The translations under genes were made by a program, and so were the position numbers. Below the pieces are notes generated by a model, which worked only from the letters and a program-made list of their open reading frames with translations, was not told the origin of the DNA and did no database searches. Of a stretch of DNA of 64,000 nucleotides, positions 13,193 to 26,200 are shown one piece after another (within the stretch, counting starts at the first letter, position 1; the number at the start of each line of letters is the position of its first letter). The stretch is from Hydractinia symbiolongicarpus (lineage: Eukaryota > Cnidaria > Hydrozoa > Anthoathecata > Hydractiniidae), in assembly GCF_029227915.1 (NCBI RefSeq), contig NC_079877.1, forward strand, positions 15,610,851 through 15,674,850. The letters are read 5' to 3'.

Positions 13193-14922
13193 TCACTCTA
13201 CATCATCAATAGCATCTTCGTTATTATTTTCATTCTCTGAATCAGAGGAAGAGACCGAGTCTGAGTCGTTAGAATCGTCTAAAGTTTCATCTTCAGATTT
13301 TGTTGCATTTTAGCATGAGCAGCAACTTCAAATATCCGTGCAATGCAACCCATACGACTTGCATACACACCCTCGTGTGGCACATGATCACCTTTCGCGC
13401 CTGAAAGGAATGAGTTGCAAGACTTCGTCAGGAGCCAGATTTCTAAGCATCCATTGAATATTTATATGTCCCTCCTGCAACTTCCACCTACGCCCGTCTG
13501 CAGCTGGAACTATTGGAAAAGCCGTACATCGCTGGCAAAGTACCACATCTCTGGCCCACGGTAATTGTTGTGGCTCCGGAATTTTTTTATTAGAACAAAT
13601 TTCTGACATCGAGCATCGTTTGTATTGTAAGATAACAAACCGTATAGCTTACAAACGAAACTTTCAAGGCTTGAAAGGTGAGGATAAATTACCATTAACC
13701 CTATTTGGTATGGCGGGGGCATAAAGTGCCCGCGGCATTTTCAAAGTCTCATAACCTTTTAAATACTCGATGAAATTCCTTGAAATTTTGTGACTTTTCC
13801 TAACTTTTAATGGACTTTCAGAAAATATAAAAAAATATTTCCAAAAATTGTCCTGTCAATGTCACTTTGTCCTTTATTGACAGGTTGTCATTTCAAATTT
13901 TGCTGTAGTGCTAAAAATAAATGTTTTCCAAACTAACAAGTTGCATAAATAATGTGATTATGTCTGTGATAGTGATATGATAATGTCATAGGTCATTTTA
14001 TCACATGTCAATCCAAATTGTCTTAATTAAATAGTTACTGACATAAGTGCTAATAGATATACCAAGTTTTCACCCATGACAGCTACTAACACTAAAGTTC
14101 TCAATTCTGATCGATTTCCATTTTCTCCTTAGAGAAATCCTTTGTCTTCATAACACCTGTAAATGTTCCTAATAATATGTTACATTTTTATATCACTTTT
14201 TATGACTAGTACTGTAAATAGTTTTGAAAAGGATAAAATAACGAGAATTTCCAAGAAAGACATTTTCTTCGACCATTGTCTCATTATGACGTCATCACTT
14301 CCTGTCATGACATGTCAACCAAATATTTTGTCACTAATTATGTCACACCATAGTGAAGCTTCCTTGTGCCAAGTTTCGTCACTTAAAACAAAACTGAACA
14401 AAAGTTACAGCCCTCTGGAACTTTATGTTCCCCTCATACTTACAAGGGTCAAAAAAGCCCATACGAAATAGGGTTAAACGCATGTAACACATGTAACGCT
14501 CCCAACAGCTTGAAAATGTTAAGGTCGCTACTTTTGGAGATGTCTCTGAGTTTATTCTTCGTGTAATCCTAAGCATTAACGTTCTTAGTGGAATGGTTTA
14601 AAGTTTTACCCAATAGTTTCAACTTCACCGTTTTGACTAAACCTCCATCTGGTAGACCAAGAGACCATGGTATGGCACCGAGAAAAAACGATAATATGTG
14701 TTTTAGCGATATCTCCGGTCTGCTTTTACCAATGAAGAAAATTCTGGCTGAAATACTTCTTTCAGCTGCATTTGTTAAAGACTTTTCTTTAAATTTGACC
14801 GTTTCTTTCATTTTTAGGTTGTGGAAAGTCTTCAAGCACAGTCGTCTGATTGGATCGTAAAATGACAAAGAAGATGATTTGATGCAATCCGTGAGAAATA
14901 TATTGAAAATTATTGTCTGCAA
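13193..14922 (-). pseudogene. Relic of a repetitive transposon-linked gene, split by a MITE
   Basis: Read on the minus strand, 14922-14569 encodes a block with RISARIFFIGKSRPEIS...LGAIPWSLGLPDGGLVKT. 13692-13388 encodes SLESFVCKLYG, then in another frame LPWARDVVLCQ...GHINIQWMLRNLAPDEVL, followed by an acidic Ser/Asp/Glu tail that stops at 13193. From memory these blocks match the N-side and C-side of a multi-copy, uncharacterised gene common in cnidarian genomes and usually carried by transposons. No function is claimed. The copy is dead: it contains at least two frameshifts, and a 0.78-kb piggyBac-like MITE (13695-14477) replaces or interrupts the middle. Confidence 0.55.
13695..14477. mobile_element. 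piggyBac-like MITE
   Basis: The termini are TTAA-CCCTATTTGG (13695) and ...AAATAGGG-TTAA (ending 14477). A TTAA target duplication with CCC...GGG ends is the signature of piggyBac superfamily insertions. The 0.78-kb interior is AT-rich and non-coding, with a GGGCATAAAGTGCCC palindrome near 13716. It sits inside the minus-strand repeat-gene relic. Related ends occur at 52427 and 42783. Confidence 0.65.
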
Positions 14923-14987
14923 ATTTTAATTTTCCCGCACAAATGTTGCTCCGATACACTTCTCCGCGGAGCTCAAATAAAAACTAT

Positions 14988-15044
14988 TGCAACTTAATAT
15001 ATTATGAAATATTCCTGATATTTTATAATATATTAAGTTGCAAT
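14988..15044. repeat. 57-bp near-perfect hairpin
   Basis: The arms are 26 bp (14988-15013 and 15019-15044) with one mismatch around a 5-nt loop; they start TTGCAACTTAATATATTAT. It could be the core of a tiny foldback MITE or a structured RNA. The sequence around it is non-coding. Confidence 0.7.
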
Positions 15045-16036
15045 ATTAAACAAATTTTTTTCTTTTATTTTTTCCATGTTTTATTTTAAATTTATTATTC
15101 CAAATGATTTTGCAAAACGCTCGACCCCCAAATGACCGCTTGTTATAAACACAATGTTTTTTAAAAAAGGAGTGTCAATAGAGAACAAAGTTAAAAAAAT
15201 ATGGCGCTTACAATCGTTATGTTTTGAAGCAAGTAAAATTAAACACTCCAGTATGAAAAGTTTTAATAATTAACATATTTAAAACATATTAATGTACTTT
15301 TGAAAGGTCCCAGGAAATGCAGTCCTATCCTGTTTTTTTGAACATTAGCTTCCTGACTATTGCCCAATGTATAACATTTAAATTGGGTGAAACGACAGTA
15401 TTGAACAATGTTTATAAACGTTATAAGAATAATCTTGTTATGTACGATAATATTTTGCAGTATGATTTGCATGGTAAATTATTAGATGTCTGTCCAATAA
15501 ATTTTCCGTCAGGGACACGATCAGTTTTTACAGTGCACAAAATTTTGAACACTGTTTGGTGGCCGTCAATGCTGAAAGTTATACAGAATTTTATTGAAAA
15601 TTGTAAAATTTGTATCATGATAAAACACAGTAAAGATAAATCCATTCTGGGTAAACGAGACTTTTCACTAAAGCCAAACCAAATAATAATATCCATTGAC
15701 TTCATTGTTGATTTGGAAGTAACTAAACGTACGAAAGATTACATTCTCACAGTAGTCGACAATTTTTTCAAAATATTCGAAATGTTATGTAGTCAAGGAT
15801 CGACCAGCTTTAACAGCCAGTAAATGCATAATGAAGCATGCTTTGACTAAAGCAAGTTGCCGGTAACATCAAAGGGAGATTTTTAAACAAAATTTAAAAC
15901 AAAACGTTCATGTTGTTGTTTTTCTCACATACGAATGAACTTTAACTTTCATAATACACGCTAAAATCCTCACTTTTAATACTAAAATATTTGCGCATAA
16001 TTTTTATTCTATTGTTTTATGCACTTATAGCAGCTA

Positions 16037-16080
16037 AAGCAAAAATAAAGAGTGACTCGAAGCACTCTTTATTTTTGCTT
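16037..16080. repeat. 18-bp perfect inverted repeat
   Basis: AAGCAAAAATAAAGAGTG and its exact complement flank an 8-nt spacer. It lies in the non-coding insertion that splits the pol relic and may be the centre of a small foldback element bearing AAGCATGC-like phrases. Confidence 0.75.
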
Positions 16081-16214
16081 CATTTAAAGCATGTTTAAAG
16101 CAAGTAAACATAATTTGAAAGACATTTTAATAAAGCAAAAATGCGTTCACATTATTAAGCATGCTGTAAATCGTGCTCTAAATTTATAGCATGCTTTTAA
16201 AATTCTAGTGTGAA

Positions 16215-16243
16215 CACCCCCCCCCCCCCCCCCCTCCCCCCCC
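16215..16243. repeat. Poly-C tract
   Basis: About 29 bases of C with a single T, at the right edge of the insertion inside the pol relic. It is very unusual in this AT-rich sequence, and its assembled length may not be exact. Confidence 0.85.
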
Positions 16244-17001
16244 CTATATGGTTGTTTCTTCGTTTTGCAGGAAATCAAAGTTAAGCGAGGAATTAAACGA
16301 CATCGTGAAGAAGTAACTATTGAAATACGTTACTTTGTTGTGGGAGACTGGGATCAGTGTTTAAATGAAATGCGCTATGCTTACAACACATCGATTCATT
16401 CAAGTACGAGGTTTACACCTACAAAACTTTTTTGTTTGGGAACAAGTTAAGTTACACATTATGTATGTAAATGACGCCGATGAAGAGACATATGATATTC
16501 AGTTGTTCAAGCAAATGTTACAAACAATCTTCGAAATGGCGAGGGAATCGATGAGTACTTAACAAGCAAAATACTTGACGTATCATGATGAAAACGTTTA
16601 CGACGATATATTACAAAAACGATCTAGTCTCCATGTATTTACCACGAGACGACGAAAGAAGTTATCAATTAAATGGTACGGGACATGCGAGGTCGTATGC
16701 CGTTTATTGTATTGAATACGAAAAGAACAGTAAAATACTTAAACAGTGGACAACAAGGGATAAATTAAAAAGATGCGAAAACTTCAAAAAGTCGAAATGC
16801 AGTCGAAATAACGAAAACGTAACCGATAAGGGAACGAATAAGGAGATTCCAGAATATAGAAATTTTGAACCACTTGAGAAAACGAGTAATGACGAAGTTT
16901 GTGGGAGAGGACATATAGGACGATATAGACTGAGAAGATACATTGTACCTTCAAACAGACTTAAAAATCCTTTAACCTATAGCTTTATTTTTAAGAAGTA
17001 G

Positions 17002-19010
17002 TACGTATATATTATATGTAGCTTATTAAAAAAATGTATTATGTTGTAGCTAACATTTATTTAGGGGGTAGAGTTGCGGTGTGCTCTCCTTCGTTAGGTT
17101 TCTTTTTGCCCTTGATACACAGCCCTGTCGAGGGACGGTGCATAGTACGTTAGTTTCTTGAAAATAACAGTCACGTTTTTAAGAAATATTTTTCTGTTTA
17201 AATCTGATAAAAGTAGAAATATATATTATTAAGAAGAAGTATATATCTCATTGCACATAAAACATAACGCAATGAAAAGAGCAAGCAAGAAAACCGATTT
17301 TCACAAATTCTAGCAGTTACAAATATTGCTTCTAGCTTTTCGTCAAAGAAGGGCTAAAATAGTAGTGGCTAGAAAATTAATATTAGGAATTCTTTAAAAA
17401 TCCTCACCTCTAAACAGTATTCCAGTGATAAGAATTTTATGGTAGTATCATCTTCAGATTGCCCTTTTTTGTCAAAACGATTGAAGACATGAACAGGAAA
17501 GATAGCATTAAAAGCTAGACAGAAAAATCTTATCATGACTGCAAGAGTATGAATCAATAAGTATTGGTTAAATCACTTGCCTAAAGGCTGTTTTACACTT
17601 CAAGATATTTTTTATGTGGACAGAAACAAGAAGTTTCGGAGCATGCAAGTGTTTACATCACCTGACCTGAAACTTTTCTTGTGCTTGTCCTTGTCCTTTG
17701 ATTCCGTGGAAAGTATAATATAAAGGGCTCGTTTAATTTTTTAATATATGCGGTACACCGAAAAAGACTTTGCTGAAAATAATGATGAAATGAAAATCTT
17801 AATTTTTGGCAATTTTGAAGCCAAATTTGGTCGAAAGATTAAAACTGCTTTTATTGAACGTTTGGCATAGTAAAGCAAAGCTTGGTGAAAATGAAAATGA
17901 AAATTCTAATGGTTGATTGATGTTGATTTTTACACTCAGTCTAATTTTGTGTTAGAAATACATCCAAAATTAAAGTAAATATTCTGTAATATTCGCACTG
18001 TAATTTTCGAACCGCTGCAACAGCGAAAAATTTCTCCCAATTTCGTTTTTATGAATGTCGTAATGAAAGGTGTGATTTTCCAACCTCTGTCGATATTTTG
18101 AATTAAAAGTTAGTAAGAATTACTCTGGATGTAGTTTTCAGCCCAACACTTACAACATACCATACCCCAATCGAAGCAGAAAGATATTCCAACAAAACTG
18201 ACGTATTGAAACTCGAAACACAGAAAAAATCACGTTGGGTGGAATTACGCTACCTTTCGTTAAAGGCGGCTCGAAAGTTTTTACCACCTGTTTTAAAAAC
18301 CTTTCAAAAGGCGATTTTTTTTACCTATGTTGCTAAAGTATTTTTCTTCTGAAAGTTTTTTTCAGAGCATGCCAACATCCTGACTATGTGACATCGCGTT
18401 ATTTCATTCATCACTTTACGTTTGACGTTTTGTATCTTCTAAACAAACGAAGATGCATCATTCAACAAAAAAAAACTATGAGTGAATTTAATGCAGCACG
18501 TAGATTTTGCAACAGACAGGCACCATATACGCCAACGGCAGAGGAAGAAGAATGGTAAAAAAAGTTTTATTTGAAGTAATATTTCCAGTGAATTTTTGTA
18601 TCAGATTGACCAGGGCACCAGAATTTCACCATGACTCAAATGATTACAAACATTTCGAAATAAAAATAGATATAAAAAGCTTAAAATTTTTCTTTTTAAA
18701 GATTTTTTTAACAAGAAAGCTGTACGTGTAAGCTCGCTTTAGGAAACTTAAAAATTATTTTTTGTGCTGCATTTGCTTAAAGAACTAAGCATTGATTATT
18801 AAACATTTTTTAACTCACATTTCCTGATTCAAAAATGTTATAATAGGAAAATTCAGTGTGTTTGAGACAGGCAAAGGTAACATGCCGTTTAATACCTTAA
18901 ATAATAGGGGGAATCTATATCTTAATTGATGAATAACAAAAGTATTGGTAAAAATAGCTAAAACGATTTTGAAAGTTAGAAAGTATTTATTTGTTTAACT
19001 TTGCGTACAC
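17002..19010. other. Intergenic, no gene seen
   Basis: AT-rich and non-coding. A stretch near 17765-17890 (CTTTGCTGAAAATAATGATG...) resembles, in inverse orientation, the 128-bp tandem repeat at 36721, so it may be a diverged copy. Confidence 0.35.
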
Positions 19011-19092
19011 TAAGTATATCTTCAGACTATATAAACAACTCTTGTTTGTATAGTCTGAACCCAGTTGTTTATATAGTCTGAAGATGTACTTA
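19011..19092. repeat. Foldback element with 30-bp arms
   Basis: The arms 19011-19040 and 19063-19092 are inverted copies with one mismatch (ATCTTCAGACTATATAAACA core). The 22-nt loop contains another TATAGTCTGA. No ORF is present. Confidence 0.75.
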
Positions 19093-19189
19093 AGAAAAGC
19101 TTCACAAATAAACACTTCTTGATTTCAAACTCATTTTTTTTTTTTTTTAACAAATGTCTTTTTTTAACGTTACTTTACAGCGTAAATAT

Positions 19190-19580
19190 ATTAGATTGGC
19201 GTCAATGTTTTTTATTAGATAAGTGAAATCATTGCATTGGACGTTTATGTTTGAGTCCAAATAACTTTGAAGCGGGTGGAAATAGCTAAGGACACCATCT
19301 GGTACCAATTTTTTGAACATGGCTCAACGCACGCGTTTTGGAACAAATGCGTGATAGCGTCAACAAAAAACCTTTAAACACCATTACCTTTTCAACCGTT
19401 CCTCAAATGTACATGATCCTGTACATTATTTTGATCAAAACTGCACGCTCTAACAATTTTAAGTAATAACTGAATTAAATTTTGCAAAATGGTTTTTTTT
19501 ATGTGCACTGTTGACGTCATCAAAAGTTCTAAAACTTCCAGTTTTCTTCATTGTCCTTTTGCGTATTTAGATTGTAAAGT
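19190..19580 (+). mobile_element. Degenerate Helitron fragment
   Basis: It aligns by eye with the interior of the Helitron copies at 950-2412: GCGTCAATGT..., ...CATTGCATTGGACG, GGGTGGAAATAGCTA, CACTGTTGACGTCATCAAAA and TTGTCCTTTTGCGTA appear in the same order. Termini are lost and it is clearly older than the tandem pair. Confidence 0.55.
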
Positions 19581-22500
19581 AATACACTTAATCTATCACT
19601 TTATACACTTTTCTACCCTGTTTATATTGAAAAAGATATTAATTTGAGTCTATGTACTTTACTTGATATGTGTGTGCAAAGTTGAAACGATAAAAGAAAT
19701 TTAAGTTGCAGATAAAATAAATGCAAAGATGTTGTTATACCATTTCATTGCTTTCAATAAATACATAGATGTAGGGACATTTCTTTTAATATCTTTTAAT
19801 ATCTTTTTTATATCTTTTAAAGATTCTTCTATCTTATGAGTTGAAATTTATATAAAATATAGTGTAGGAGTTAAATTTTTTATACATATTTTTAACAACC
19901 GATTTGTTATCAATTGATAACAAAAGCTATCCTGGTTGATTAGCCGTTTGCTGTTCTATACAGGAAATATAGAACGAGGTGCAAATCACAGAGCGCAACA
20001 TTATCTAGTAAAGGCAGGAAAATAGGGGAAGAAAGTCTTTTATTATCCAGCTATATAACCAAAAAGAGAACTTTGAATAAGAAGGCCTGCTGTCACCTTC
20101 GTCCCAAGTTTTTTTTAACCTTTTGATATGAGAATAGACGGGAGAGTAAACCAGCATTTTTTAGGGTCAACATTATAATACCTAAAATCAAATGGCTTTA
20201 TGTGTTTTAGCTTGATATTTTGCTTACATTTAGCTAGCTAGCTATCTCGCCACATAATGAGCTAAATATGTATATTTTGGGACCATCTACACTAATTAAT
20301 TAAATATTCACTTTAAATTGTTGCATTTTTTAAAAAAGCAGAATATTTTTTTTCGGCAATGTTGAGAATCAATGAGTTTCAATAATCATAATATCACGGC
20401 GGTTTTTTTTTAGTACTGGAGTGTCTTTATTTAGGGAATAGGAGAGTGTGACGCAATCCCTGACGGAGCACACATTTTATTCAGGCTTTACCTCACATAC
20501 TTCAATTATGAAAATTGCTTTTAATGTTTTTTGTGCATGTCTCTTTGTCAAAAGTCACTATAACGGTCTAAAAACATGTCATGCCAAGGTTAAAGTCATT
20601 ACTTTTATTTTTACCAACAGTAAACGAAGTTAATTCTTTCTGAACAAAAAGCACATGCTTTATCGCGCTGACTTTGCTAGACATATTCAATTTATATGCC
20701 TACCAGTAAATGTACTCACATGTTTCTTGTTTATATATTATAATAAAATAGGTATTTTAAACAAGAGTAGAGAAATTATACTTTGAACTTGAAAAATTGC
20801 GAGACCACTTTGACCACGCGCATTAGTATCTTCTAATTTTCAACTTCAAATTTTGTCTTCTTTTCCTGTTTAACAGTGAGTGGAAGTACTTCAACTCGTA
20901 ATCGAAATCAAGAAAAGGATATATTTTTTCCAATGAGACGACGTAGAATTTGCTAATAAATCGATAACGTAAAATCAAATCTTAAAAGATGCCTTCTCTT
21001 CATATTGCGAAAATTGAATAAAACATTTATATATAAAATAAACCTGTTTGCTGTTCTTGTCATAAAGTTTGTTATTAATTTTATTTCAGGGGGGGAAAGA
21101 ATTAATATCCATTGTGTTTATTTGCGTTTATTGCATCTCTAATTCTAGTTGCACATGCATTCGATGACAATAGACTAGGAAAGGGAGAAGAATAGGTTCT
21201 CGTCTACTGAAATTTATCTTGTCGGTTTTGGTTTTTACTTAGGCAATTTATAATTAAATTAATTTCTAACATCTATTTTCTGTAGCAAAAATTAATCGAC
21301 CAAGTTTTTGGACGTGGAAACAGCCCTTTAAGTAATGGCCATTATTTATAGTACATGATATGCAGGATATCTGTTATAGTAAATATTGAGAAACTATTTT
21401 CTTTTTCAAAGTCTTGAGCGAATGTTTTCACTTTTACAAAGAATTATAATTCATTCCCGAATTTTTAAGACGATATGATGTGTCCGCGCTGGTTTGTGGT
21501 TATTGTTCAAACATTTGAACTGAGATTCGAAACATAATTTTGAGTCTAGGCTACCTGATAAGATAAACTGAATTTAATGTCCCCGGTTAAAAAAACGTAC
21601 AATGTTCTGCTTCCGAATCGAAAGGCGACAAAAAGAAATACTGATAAAAACCACATTCTTGGGTTTCTCTTCTGCACCCTAGGTATATTCATTAACAACA
21701 AACGTATCAACACTAAGAGCAAGGTTCTGTATATACTTGATAAAACATGATACGGGCACAGGTGCATCTACACTTGACAAAAGTATCGGCACCAATTGGT
21801 TTTTTCTTAATTATTTGAATAAACAGATGAATGCTTAAAGCTCTGATCACACCGGATAAAACAACACCGTAGCATCTGAAAGACAAAGGGGAGTAATTTC
21901 CACTTACTAAATTAATAATTAAAATAATTTACGTTCCTGCACAGGCATAAAAATTCGTAGTTAACAAGAAACATTTAATGACTTCCATGTTTGATTATAA
22001 ATTATTGACTGGAATATTGGATACTTTTTGCTGTCTATTATACATTTCAGTTATCGGGGACGAGGAAAACATCTCAGTGGAAATTTAAAACAATTAAGAC
22101 TGCAAAATTCCAGTGTAAAAAGATATCACCCCAAAAACGTATTATCCGATCTACGCAACCGTGGTCACGTTTTAATTGTTTAAAAATACGTTTTTCGTGA
22201 AATGACTTTGATGACTAACTAAAAGTAACAAAACGGGAAAAAATCCGCAAAATATAAGAAGCACCAAAATTTTGAAAATTTCCTATTGTAAAAACGTGCG
22301 CCCAAAGTAGTTGGGAAGGGTTTGGATGTTAAAGTTAATGCGTTAAAGGGAGTAAAAATACAGAATTTTGATCCAAATAAAAAACCCACACTTGTTAAAA
22401 ATTTTCCCAGTGCAAACTGAAATGGTCTGATTCTTTTAGGGTATCCCGCAACACCCTTTTCCGAAAAAAGTCATATGAGAAGTATTTACCGCTGTTGTGT

Positions 22501-23264
22501 CTTTTCGCCAAATGTTGACCAATATCGTGTAACGTTTTTGTCTTTATATTGCACGCGTTTTAATTGTCAAAAAATATGATAGTATGTTACATAATGTAAA
22601 CGTATCATACATTACATTTGGAGCTTACCTGATATATTCTAAATTATGAGAATCATTGTTTTCTGCGCATAAGTCTTGTGAAAAATTAATAGGTAAGACA
22701 TAACACAAATTTCAAATCATGTCAATTTTGATTGTTATATAACTTTCACTTAGCTAAGCGTTCGTAGCAACTCCTGTTTTTTTGCTTCTTTTGCGACACC
22801 CACCACATTGAATCCTTTGAAGAAAGGAATAAAAAAAGGGTTGTCAATTTGGTAATATAAAAACTTTTAAACATTGAGCTAGATTTGTCTTGCTTAAGTC
22901 AAGTTAATCTTACTAGCTTGCGGATAAATGGACTCCACAGAGGTCTGGCATGTATAGGGTTAAACAACGCTTTTAAATTAGTTTTCTGCTATCAGTGATG
23001 GATAAGGCATAAAAACAAATAATTTCTTAGCAAACTTGAGATAAACAATATCGAATGATTGGCAATTTTTTTTTTTTTTTTTTTTGAGGGGAATTTTAAA
23101 TTAAATGAAATATGTGATCTGCATAAAAGCAATTTGACGATAATTCTTTCGGTGGAAATTTTCTGTATTAAATGAAATAGGTTATCTCAAGAATATTTTT
23201 AAGGTTTTGGAACACATTCTTTAAAAAGTTTGTTGTGATTTTAGATTTACTGAGTGTGTGTCAA
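19581..23264. other. Intergenic, no gene seen
   Basis: About 3.7 kb of AT-rich sequence without a supported coding region. It ends with an 18-base poly-T near 23069 and the upstream flank of gene A. Short frames at 20448 and 21546 (minus) look random. Confidence 0.4.
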
Positions 23265-26200
23265 ATGGTGTTACCGTTACCCTTTAGTCTTCTGGCACTA
23301 ATGCATTTTTTCGTTCTCAAAATAGAATGTCAGGCAAACAATACTTCTCTGTATATATTTATAAATGCTATATCCAATTGACCCTTATTTTCGAAAACAT
23401 GGTTGTTACAGAATTCCTTGGTAAATGGACTCTGATTCCTTCATTTTGACTAAGAAGGCTCTGAATATTTTAGGATATTAAAGTTCAATTATTACGGTGT
23501 TCGAAACTCATAATTTTGAATAATAATCACGTATGTCGGTTGTAACGTTATAAGAAAGGAATAGATGCATGGAAACGGAAAGCAGTTTCAAAATGGTTTA
23601 CTAATAACTTTTTAAAACATGTGTGAGATGTTCCATTTCAATGTCTGTTCAGAGTTCATTAAAAATAAGTTCAATTTTTATACATTTAGCACAAGTTTTT
23701 CTATTGTTGCTTCCTTCTAATTTAACTATACATTTTTTATTTTAGCGAATGGAGTCACAATAACTACAAAATCGAATAACAAAATTGTACTTAAAGGCAA
23801 TACGTTACAATTGGAATGGACTGTAAATGTATCTCCTGGTGACATTATTGCTTTAAGAAGTGTCTACTTGTTACCTGACTTCATTAGTCCAATACTAGTT
23901 GACGGTAGTGTCATAGAAAAAGGTCGAGAATTATTTGGTGGAAACAGATTATCAGCTACATATGGGAACACGACGTACACAATGTCTTTAATGGATGTGA
24001 GATACAATGAAAGTGGGACATTTCGACTATTTGTATTTTTTCGAAATAATGGTTTAAAGGAAACCAAATCCGACATTCATGTTAGAGTTACAGGTGGGCT
24101 GTACAATACTTTTTCAATCGACTGGAAGCCTATTGGTCCTTCGCTGCGAATAGTATTAGTTTCGCATTCAGGCTGAGTCATGCGAGAGTTTATAAGAGTG
24201 TGAATATATCCTTTATGCTTATCGATCAGCATAAGAATAGGATTAATATTTTGGGCGGTTGCCTAGTTGATCGATTTAGGTGCTTGCACATCATTCAACA
24301 TGATAGCAGTACCAATAGGAACTAAAGAGGCTATTTTGGGTAAGCAAGTTCAATAATAAAAATTCAACAATAGAATTATCTCAAAAAAGAGAGATGAGAT
24401 GTTTATTCAATATTCCTATTTTTGCTCAAAAATCGTGATTAGCAGCTATATTTCAATCACAGGTTGTGATTGGTTCAAAAATCAATTGCATCTAATTATT
24501 TGCGACTAAGTAATTATAACAGTCGCGACTTGGTGCAAAAAGTTGCCCTTTTAAAAGCTCAAAATGGAAGCAATAGGTTGTTGTAAGAGTTGCTGTTTTA
24601 ACAACTTTTGGTGGTTTTGTGTAAACATCCCAACTAATGCTCTAGCGGATTAAAAGATAGATTTTTAGGGGTTTTTTAGGGATGAGAAAGAGGCTCCCGG
24701 TGTGCAACCCCAAACTCAAAAAGGTTTTAATTTGATAGGACAAGCAATGTTAGATAAATGTTATTATGTGAGTGATTTTGGATGACGACATCCATTATTT
24801 CCGTCCCTGATATTTCACCTAATACTTTCTTAACATATTACAAGTCCGCTGAAGATATATGTGCGCAAAAAAAAAGTAAACGATAAATAAAAATGATGCC
24901 AAACCCACATCGCTCACATTGAAATCAATCCTTTTGAGTTTTTTTCAATAATTTTTATAAATTATTATTGTAAGTCCATCATATAAAAATTAGACACTTT
25001 AATTACATCAGTGAATCTTATCTTTTTTTTTAGAAAAAATGTCTTTTTTTTAAAATACCTTATTTCTATTTTAATGTTATTATTATTTTAATGGGACGAA
25101 TAGCCATTGTAAATATGGAAGTGCCTGAAAGACAGTTAATAAAAAAATAAAAAATAAAAATAAAATAAATAAAATAAATAAAAAAAAGGATCTTGAAGGT
25201 AGAAAAGAATTCTAATTAATCAGTAAACTATTGTATTTATAATATTTCTTTATAAAAATCAACGTTACAAGTTTACCTGGTTCAACTTTAAATTAAAACG
25301 TTCACTTTATATTGTATCAAACCATTATATAAAAAAACCATTATATAAAAAAAATTTTTAGCTGTAAAGTTATCTCTATCTATCCAACAAAAATAATAAC
25401 TTTAACTTCGCTTTTTGATACCAATACAAATCAATGCAGCTCGTGCTTTTTTTAATAAGATTGATTTATATTACACTGGGTTTTTATAAAGTCGTGTGTA
25501 AAACTTTTTTTGCCTTCAAATACGTTGTTGTTCGTGGGTACAAAAATAGTTTTTATCATTATCCCCCGATTTAAAGGTTAGGAGGCTGGATGTTCTCAAA
25601 TTGTCTTTTATTTTACAATTATGATGTTCTTAATTTCTTTTATTTTTTTAAATATTTTTGTTAAACAATGTTGCTCAACTTGGTGCTTTTATGTTTTAGA
25701 ACACACGTTAGCGCAAAGAGATCTTTCTTTGGTTAGACGTGCACACACGATTACATTTAAAAGTAATGCGATTTTCCTTAAAAGATAAATAGGACCTGTT
25801 ATTTCGAACATATGCAACTGAAGCTTAAAAATTAAAAGAAAATAAGCATGCGTACTTGAAAGACGAATCGTTCTTGCTTTCAAGAATTTCAAAGACCCGA
25901 TATTTAAAAACTCAAAAATTAAATAGTGCTTAACGCTGGGGTATATCCATTTGAAAATGTTAGTTTTAATGCTGCATTTACACTTGAGCACATTTATTTG
26001 GATTTATGAGTGAGCCTAATAATAGAAATATATACGGATTGGGGTCATACGCTAACACCTGTTTTTTTTTCATATTTATACCGATCTGAATAACTTCTGA
26101 ATTATTTTGAGGTGATAATTTAAAATGTATGTTTTGGTGCACGAGCGTAAACAAATGAAATCAGTTAAAACATTTCCGTTTTACAACAATCACATTCCTG

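Larger units (their letters stand above)
15317..17001 (+). pseudogene. LTR retrotransposon pol relic (integrase part)
   Basis: 15317-15823 encodes an integrase zinc-binding region ending in CKIC and the start of an rve core (motifs WWPSM and IDFIVD, with the first catalytic Asp). After a non-coding insertion (about 15824-16260) the 3' part resumes at 16265 with WDQCLNEMRYAYNTSIHSST, typical of the integrase C-side. It then continues across several frames to 17001 with a YLPRD...YEYEK-like GPY/F region. Order and motifs fit Ty3/gypsy-type pol. Stops, frame changes and missing gag/protease/RT show an inactive 3' fragment; no LTRs were found. Confidence 0.7.

Noticed and set aside
14588-14860. 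Plus-strand 90-codon open frame
   Set aside because: The minus strand of the same interval carries the recognisable repeat-gene block, so the plus frame is its shadow.
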